Assembly: GCF_014649375.1 (NCBI RefSeq)
Contig: NZ_BMSX01000023.1
Span: 109,982 to 173,981, forward strand
Direction: 5' to 3'
Length of the DNA: 64,000 nucleotides
DNA from: Streptomyces aurantiogriseus
Lineage (GTDB): Bacteria > Actinomycetota > Actinomycetes > Streptomycetales > Streptomycetaceae
In this document: positions 61,347-64,000 of the stretch, one piece after another
How the letters are laid out: every line of letters starts with the position of its first letter
Numbering within the stretch: position 1 is the first letter of the stretch
Translations under genes and position numbers: made by a program
The notes under the pieces: model-generated
What the model saw: only the letters and a program-made list of their open reading frames with translations
What the model was told of the DNA's origin: nothing
Database searches by the model: none

Positions 61347-62390
61347 TCAGACGCCCGCTTCCACCGGGTCGTCGGTATGGAAGGTGCGGCGGTAGGAGGC
61401 GGGTGAGACACCGAAGGCGGTGCGCATGTGGGCGCGCAGGGAGTTGGCGGAGCCGAAGCCACAGCGGTGGGCGACCAGGTCGATGGACAGGTCGGTGGTC
61501 TCCAGCAACTGCTTGGCCAGTTCCAGGCGTTGCGCGGTGAGCCACTGCACGGGGGTCATGCCGACCTCGTCGCGGAAGCGGCGGGTGAAGGAGCGCAGGC
61601 TCATCCGGGCGTGTTCGGCCAGGCGGTTCAGGGAGAGGGGTTCGCCGAGGTGTTCCAGGGCCCAGGCGCGGGTGGCGGTGGTGGTGGCGACGGTGGGTTC
61701 GGGCACCGGGCGGTCGATGTACTGGGCCTGGCCGCCGTCCCGCCAGGGCGGGACGACGCACATGCGGGCGGCGCGGTTGGCGGCGGCGGCGCCGTGGTCG
61801 CGGCGGATCATGTGCAGGCACAGGTCGACGCCGGCGGCGACGCCCGCGGAGGTCAGGACGTCGCCGTCGTCGACGAAGAGGACCTCCTCGTCGACCTTGA
61901 CGCGGGGGTAGGCGCGGCGGAACTCGGGGGCGAGGTTCCAGTGGGTGGTGGCGGGCCGGCCGTCGAGGAGGCCCGCGGCGGCCAGGACGTAGGAGCCGGT
62001 GCAGATGGACACCAGGCGGGTGCCGGGCCGGATGCCGGCGATGGCCGCGGTGACCTCGGGCGGCAGCGGGCCGCCGCGGCCCAGCTCGGGCATGGCGTGC
62101 GTGGGCGGGACGATCACGGTGTCCGCGGCGGCCAGGGCCTCGGGACCGGCCGCGGGCTGCACGGTGAACCCGGCGTCGCTGAGGACCGGGGCGCCGTCGG
62201 CGGTGCAGACGGTGACCTCGTACAGCGGGCGTGAGCCGGCGTCCAGGACGCTGCCGAAGACGCGGGAGGGGATGCCGAGTTCGAAGGGCGGGACGCCGGG
62301 CAGGGCGAGGACGGCGATGCGGTGCCGCCCGGCCGCGTCGGCGCTCGGGTCGGGGCGGGGGTCGGTGCACGGCCACTGCATCTCGCTCAT
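61347..62390 (-). CDS. GlxA-type transcriptional regulator (DJ-1/PfpI-like plus AraC HTH)
   Basis: 347 residues. The N-terminal DJ-1/PfpI-like domain (about 22-190) has IAVLALPGVPPFELGIPSRV, then VSICTGSYVLAAAGLLDGR with the nucleophile-elbow cysteine and THW with its histidine partner, although such domains in regulators are usually ligand sensors. Two AraC-type HTH motifs form the C-terminus: LSLNRLAEHARMSLRSFTRR and D-L-S-I-D-L-V-A-H-R-C-G-F-G-S, ending in F-G-V-S-P-A-S-Y-R-R. It is divergent from a quinone reductase, the classic layout for an AraC-like activator or repressor of a small oxidoreductase. TGGCCAGA occurs twice, at 62390 and 62411, in the shared promoter gap and may be its binding site. 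Confidence 0.92.
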   Translation of the reverse strand: MSEMQWPCTDPRPDPSADAAGRHRIAVLALPGVPPFELGIPSRVFGSVLDAGSRPLYEVTVCTADGAPVLSDAGFTVQPAAGPEALAAADTVIVPPTHAMPELGRGGPLPPEVTAAIAGIRPGTRLVSICTGSYVLAAAGLLDGRPATTHWNLAPEFRRAYPRVKVDEEVLFVDDGDVLTSAGVAAGVDLCLHMIRRDHGAAAANRAARMCVVPPWRDGGQAQYIDRPVPEPTVATTTATRAWALEHLGEPLSLNRLAEHARMSLRSFTRRFRDEVGMTPVQWLTAQRLELAKQLLETTDLSIDLVAHRCGFGSANSLRAHMRTAFGVSPASYRRTFHTDDPVEAGV

Positions 62391-62526
62391 GGCCAGATCC
62401 TGTCACATAGTGGCCAGACGGCCAACACCATGGTGGGGGCGGGTGCCGGATCGTGGACTGCGCCGCGCCGGGAAGGGCCCGGGCGGCCGGTATCCGATCA
62501 AGACGGAAAAGAGTGAGGCGGACAGC

Positions 62527-63453
62527 ATGCGTGCGGTGGTCGTGGAGCAGTGGGGCGGACCGGAGGTGCTCGTGGAGCGTGAGGTCGCCCGGCCCGAGCC
62601 GGGACTGAACGAGGTCCTGGTGCGGGTCCACGCGGCCGGTGTGAACCCGGTGGACTTCAAGACCCGGGCCAGCGGGGCCCTGATCGAGTGGGGCGAGGTC
62701 CCGGCGGTCGGCTGGGACGTCTCCGGCACCGTGGAGGCCGTCGGACCGGGCGTGGGGATATTCCGCCCCGGGGACGAGGTGTACGGCATGCCGCTGTTCC
62801 CGCGGCAGGCCGGCGCCTACGCCGAGTACGTCGTCGCCCCGGCCCGCCACCTCGCGCCCAAGCCGGCGAACCTCACCCACGTGCAGGCGGCGGCGCTGCC
62901 GCTGGCCGCGCTGACCGCCTGGCAGGCCCTGGTGGACACCGCCGGAGTGCGCGCCGGTGAGCGGGTGCTGGTGCACGCGGCGGCCGGCGGGGTCGGCCAC
63001 CTGGCCGTGCAGATCGCCAAGGCCCGCGGCGCGTACGTCATCGGCACGGCCAGCGCCGGCAAGCACGACCTGCTGCGGCAGCTGGGCGCGGACGAGGTGA
63101 TCGACTACCGCACGGTCCGCTTCGAGGACGCCGTCGGGGACGTGGACGTGGTGCTGGACGGGCTCGGCGGCCAGAACGCCGAGCGGTCCCTGACGGTGCT
63201 GCGCCCGGGCGGCCGGCTGATCACCCTGCCCGGCCCCGACGACGTCCCCGCCGACGTCCCCGGCCACGTGCGGGCGGTGTGGATTCTGGTCGAGCCCGAC
63301 CACCTGGGTCTGCGCGAGATCGCCGCCCTGGCCGAGCAGGGCGCGCTCACGCCTGTGGTCGAGACCGTCGTCCCGCTGGCCGAGGCCGCGAAGGCGCACG
63401 AGATCGGCGAGCAGGGCCGCACCACCGGGAAGATCGTCCTGAGCGTCGCCTGA
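62527..63453 (+). CDS. NADPH:quinone reductase-like zinc-independent medium-chain dehydrogenase
   Basis: 308 residues from ATG 62527. MDR fold: an N-terminal GroES-like domain (VRVHAAGVNPVDFKTR, PAVGWDVSGTVEAVG, GDEVYGM) and a Rossmann domain with VLVHAAAGGVGHLAVQIAK, the long A-A-G-G-V-G motif of quinone oxidoreductases. The Cys ligands of zinc alcohol dehydrogenases are absent. DEVIDYR and LDGLGG follow as in Qor/zeta-crystallin. It should reduce quinones or enones with NADPH in the cytoplasm. It is divergent from the GlxA-type regulator by 136 bases. A long hairpin 50 bases after its stop is a likely terminator. Confidence 0.92.
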   Translation: MRAVVVEQWGGPEVLVEREVARPEPGLNEVLVRVHAAGVNPVDFKTRASGALIEWGEVPAVGWDVSGTVEAVGPGVGIFRPGDEVYGMPLFPRQAGAYAEYVVAPARHLAPKPANLTHVQAAALPLAALTAWQALVDTAGVRAGERVLVHAAAGGVGHLAVQIAKARGAYVIGTASAGKHDLLRQLGADEVIDYRTVRFEDAVGDVDVVLDGLGGQNAERSLTVLRPGGRLITLPGPDDVPADVPGHVRAVWILVEPDHLGLREIAALAEQGALTPVVETVVPLAEAAKAHEIGEQGRTTGKIVLSVA

Positions 63454-63800
63454 CGCCGGCCGCCCCGGCCAGGTCGGCTGCGGGCAGATGGAGCGGGACT
63501 GGAACCCCGGGACCGACCGGTCCCGGGGCTCCGGGCGCGGCCGAACGGGACGGGACGGACCTGCGGGCACGGCCGGACAGGACGGAACTGCGGCTCGGGG
63601 CTTCGGAGGGGGCGGGGCTGCGGCTCGCGGGGGTGCTTCGGTGACGGCCGGGGCGACGGCTCGCACGGGGGCGGAGGCAGGGCTGCGGCTCGCGCCGGAG
63701 GGGTGTCTTCGGTGGTGGCCGGGGCCTGCTGCTGCCGGCGGGTGCTCGCGGCCGGTATGCGGCACCGGGGAGGGCGCGTTGCGGGCCCAGGACGCCCTCG
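63454..63800. other. G-rich low-complexity intergenic stretch
   Basis: Apart from the hairpin at 63501-63532, this stretch consists of degenerate GGGAC, GGCTCG and GCGGCTCGCG units on the plus strand. Both strands have open frames, but the encoded peptides are compositionally biased (Gly/Ala/Arg or Pro/Arg/Ser) and no homology is apparent. I see no gene here. Confidence 0.5.
63501..63532. terminator. Hairpin after the quinone reductase gene
   Basis: GGAACCCCGGGACC at 63501-63514 pairs with GGTCCCGGGGCTCC at 63519-63532 across a GACC loop, giving 14 pairs with a single non-Watson-Crick position. It begins 47 bases after the stop codon. Confidence 0.65.
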
Positions 63801-63801
63801 G

Positions 63802-63850
63802 TTGACAATAATCCTGAGCAGACTCATAATTGAGTGTACTCGGGTTGAGT
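63802..63850 (+). promoter_or_regulatory. Consensus promoter with overlapping tandem operators
   Basis: TTGACA at 63802-63807 and CATAAT at 63825-63830 are separated by exactly 17 bases, an almost perfect housekeeping-sigma promoter, rare in this GC-rich DNA. ACTCATAATTGAGT at 63822-63835 is a palindrome lying over the -10 hexamer, and ACTCGGGTTGAGT at 63838-63850 is a second, similar site just behind it. Together they suggest a strong promoter shut by a dimeric repressor (HxlR-, MarR- or TetR-like) that releases when a ligand or redox signal appears. The controlled gene starts at 63938. Confidence 0.78.
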
Positions 63851-63937
63851 GAGTGAGGCGAGGCCCCATGTCACGCCGAATTGGCTGATCTGGCCTCACG
63901 CCCGGATAAACAGGATGAAGACAAGGAGTGGCGCCCC

Positions 63938-64000
63938 ATGCGAGCGTTCGTCGTCACCAAGTACAAGGAGCCGCTGCAGGAGGCGGAGGTCCCCGAACCC
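63938..64000 (+). CDS. Start of an MDR-family alcohol dehydrogenase/quinone reductase
   Basis: Only the first 21 codons are present. MRAFVVTKYKEPLQEAEVPE is the opening strand pair of medium-chain dehydrogenases, similar to the gene at 62527. AAGGAG at about 63922-63927 is a good ribosome site. It is driven by the strong regulated promoter at 63802. The rest of the gene lies beyond the window. Confidence 0.75.
   Translation, partial: MRAFVVTKYKEPLQEAEVPEP

Noticed and set aside
63488..63805. A 105-codon Gly/Ala/Arg-rich frame after the quinone reductase.
   Set aside because: Low-complexity G-rich DNA containing the terminator hairpin; no ribosome site or homology.

Overview
The window is GC-rich DNA of a Streptomyces-like actinomycete. 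Grounds: very strong G/C bias at third codon positions, GTG starts, many 4-base ATGA/GTGA gene overlaps, LacI, GlxA and MmyB-type regulators in typical actinomycete form, and a gene pair resembling the telomere proteins of linear Streptomyces replicons. Most of it reads as a variable or genomic-island region with metabolic genes at both ends.

Layout. (1) 1-6037: a sugar operon with the end of a 3-hydroxyacid dehydrogenase, a fused DhaK-DhaL kinase, an RpiB-type isomerase, transketolase and a frameshifted transaldolase. The logic fits a C4 sugar (tetrulose) being phosphorylated, isomerised and fed to the pentose phosphate pathway. (2) 6231-11606: a divergent LacI-controlled cluster with three Gfo/Idh/MocA oxidoreductases and a sugar-binding lipoprotein, with two operators that are exact reverse complements of each other. 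(3) 11924-14369: an HTH gene, a Tap-like protein with family-B polymerase-like motifs, and a Tpg-like small protein. (4) 14579-18363: a Rad50/SMC-like ATPase divergent from a RexA-like protein plus a four-helix membrane protein, a candidate phage-defence module. (5) 18582-23075: a Cys-rich protein divergent from an HTH regulator across three operator copies, then a DUF6083-like gene, a small coupled gene and a UvrD-family helicase. (6) 23867-25978: a tRNA-guanine-transglycosylase-like protein and an HTH plus nuclease-like pair. (7) 26177-34445: a Tn7-like transposition set (TnsA, TnsB, TnsC, TniQ) interrupted by an opposite-strand helicase. (8) 34654-40707: a frameshifted small gene, a type-I-specificity-like protein, TcmP with its three-Cys partner, and an unknown gene. 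(9) 41041-48127: a three-gene pPIWI-RE system (REase, DinG-like helicase, PIWI-RE), followed by a decayed IS5-type transposase. (10) 48522-57943: a three-gene minus-strand set (STAND NTPase, repeat protein, PD-(D/E)XK nuclease). (11) 58373-64000: a second LacI regulator, a truncated MmyB-type regulator, an intact IS5-family element, a GlxA-type regulator, a quinone reductase and the first codons of another alcohol dehydrogenase.

From about 11.9 to 58 kb the content is dominated by genome-conflict and mobile functions, so this stretch is best read as a defence and mobility island. No rRNA, tRNA, CRISPR array or site-specific integrase was seen. Ends of the Tn7-like element could not be placed.
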